Below, one piece after another: positions 63,932-64,000 of a DNA stretch of 64,000 nt. Position 1 is the first letter of the stretch, and each line of letters starts with the position of its first letter. Made by a program: the position numbers and the translations under genes. Source of the stretch: Clostridiaceae bacterium (lineage in GTDB: Bacteria; Bacillota_I; Bacilli_A; Erysipelotrichales; Coprobacillaceae); the NCBI GenBank assembly GCA_902363625.1, contig CABJAS010000008.1:124001-188000 (forward strand). Reading direction: 5' to 3'. The notes beneath the pieces were generated by a model. The model was not told the origin of the DNA and searched no databases. It saw only the letters and a list, made by a program, of their open reading frames with translations.

Positions 63932-64000
63932 TTACTTTAAAAAGGTCTTATAATCCTCATAATTCTTTCTTAATAATTCCGGTGTATCTAATCCATACGG
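63932..64000 (-). CDS. partial CDS, C-terminus only
   Basis: Only the last 22 residues and the stop are in the window (PYGLDTPELLRKNYEDYKTF then LK). The frame is open to the window edge and is followed closely by the reductase gene. Product not recognised. Confidence 0.5.
   Translation of the reverse strand, partial: PYGLDTPELLRKNYEDYKTFLK

Overview
The window is a stretch of chromosome from a low-GC, spore-forming member of the Bacillota. The sporulation genes (spoIVFA/spoIVFB, a spoVID-ysxE pair, a ylbD-like coat gene, a YjcZ-like peptide), the Bacillus-like gene orders (ylbDEF-rsmD-coaD; spoIVF-rplU-prp-rpmA-obg; spoVID-ysxE-valS; ysoA-tig-lon-engB) and the mreCD-minCD-spoIVF block fit an Erysipelotrichia-type gut bacterium. 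The exact taxon is inference. No tRNA, rRNA, CRISPR array, insertion sequence or prophage was seen. Nearly all genes lie on the minus strand; the main plus-strand blocks are 28.7-33.3 kb and one gene near 59.5 kb.

Region 1 (0-14.3 kb, minus, very AT-rich) is a surface polysaccharide cluster. It holds dTDP-rhamnose genes (rfbA, rfbC, rfbB), four or more glycosyltransferases, a GacI/GacJ-like pair (DPM1-type transferase plus small DUF2304 membrane protein), an ABC-2 exporter whose ATPase is fused to a glycosyltransferase and whose permease carries an extra N-terminal extracytoplasmic domain, a GT8 transferase and a Wzx-type flippase. An ABC exporter beside a flippase and GacI/J resembles the streptococcal rhamnose cell-wall polysaccharide logic: backbone by ABC exporter, side chain by lipid-linked sugar. 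Region 2 (14.5-18.7 kb) is an operon for a binding-protein-dependent ABC importer of the AEP/iron type plus a LicC-like nucleotidyltransferase with a winged-helix domain, possibly for an amino-alcohol or aminophosphonate surface decoration.

Region 3 (18.9-25.1 kb) is the pyrimidine operon pyrB-pyrC-pyrK-pyrD-pyrF-MBL-pyrE, with a metallo-beta-lactamase-fold gene embedded and a leader that looks like a transcription attenuator. Region 4 (25.1-28.6 kb) is coaD, rsmD, ylbF, ylbE, ylbD, ftsW and a UPF0223 gene. Region 5 (28.7-33.3 kb, mostly plus) has a Cys/Gly-rich tiny membrane protein, def, a LexA/CI-like S24 repressor divergent from a previously uncounted 51-residue membrane protein with a 17-bp palindrome between them, and WYL, zinc-ribbon, AraC and VOC genes.

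Region 6 (33.5-42.8 kb) carries obgE-rpmA-prp-rplU with an L21-type leader, spoIVFB/A, a polytopic membrane protein, minD, minC, mreD, mreC, a YdjC deacetylase, radC and a SPOR protein. Region 7 (42.9-43.3 kb) holds three tandem micro-genes, each with a double-glycine leader: putative secreted peptides or bacteriocins, and the most novel-looking element here. Region 8 (43.4-50.7 kb) is a tRNA-Val T-box controlling a small membrane-anchored protein plus valS, then a lipoprotein, ysxE, spoVID and a HAD phosphatase. Region 9 (51-64 kb) holds a SnoaL-GGDEF-EAL protein, a TetR/FMN-binding pair with a clear operator, engB, lon, tig, a ysoA-like gene behind a CIRCE element, and several hydrolase and reductase genes.
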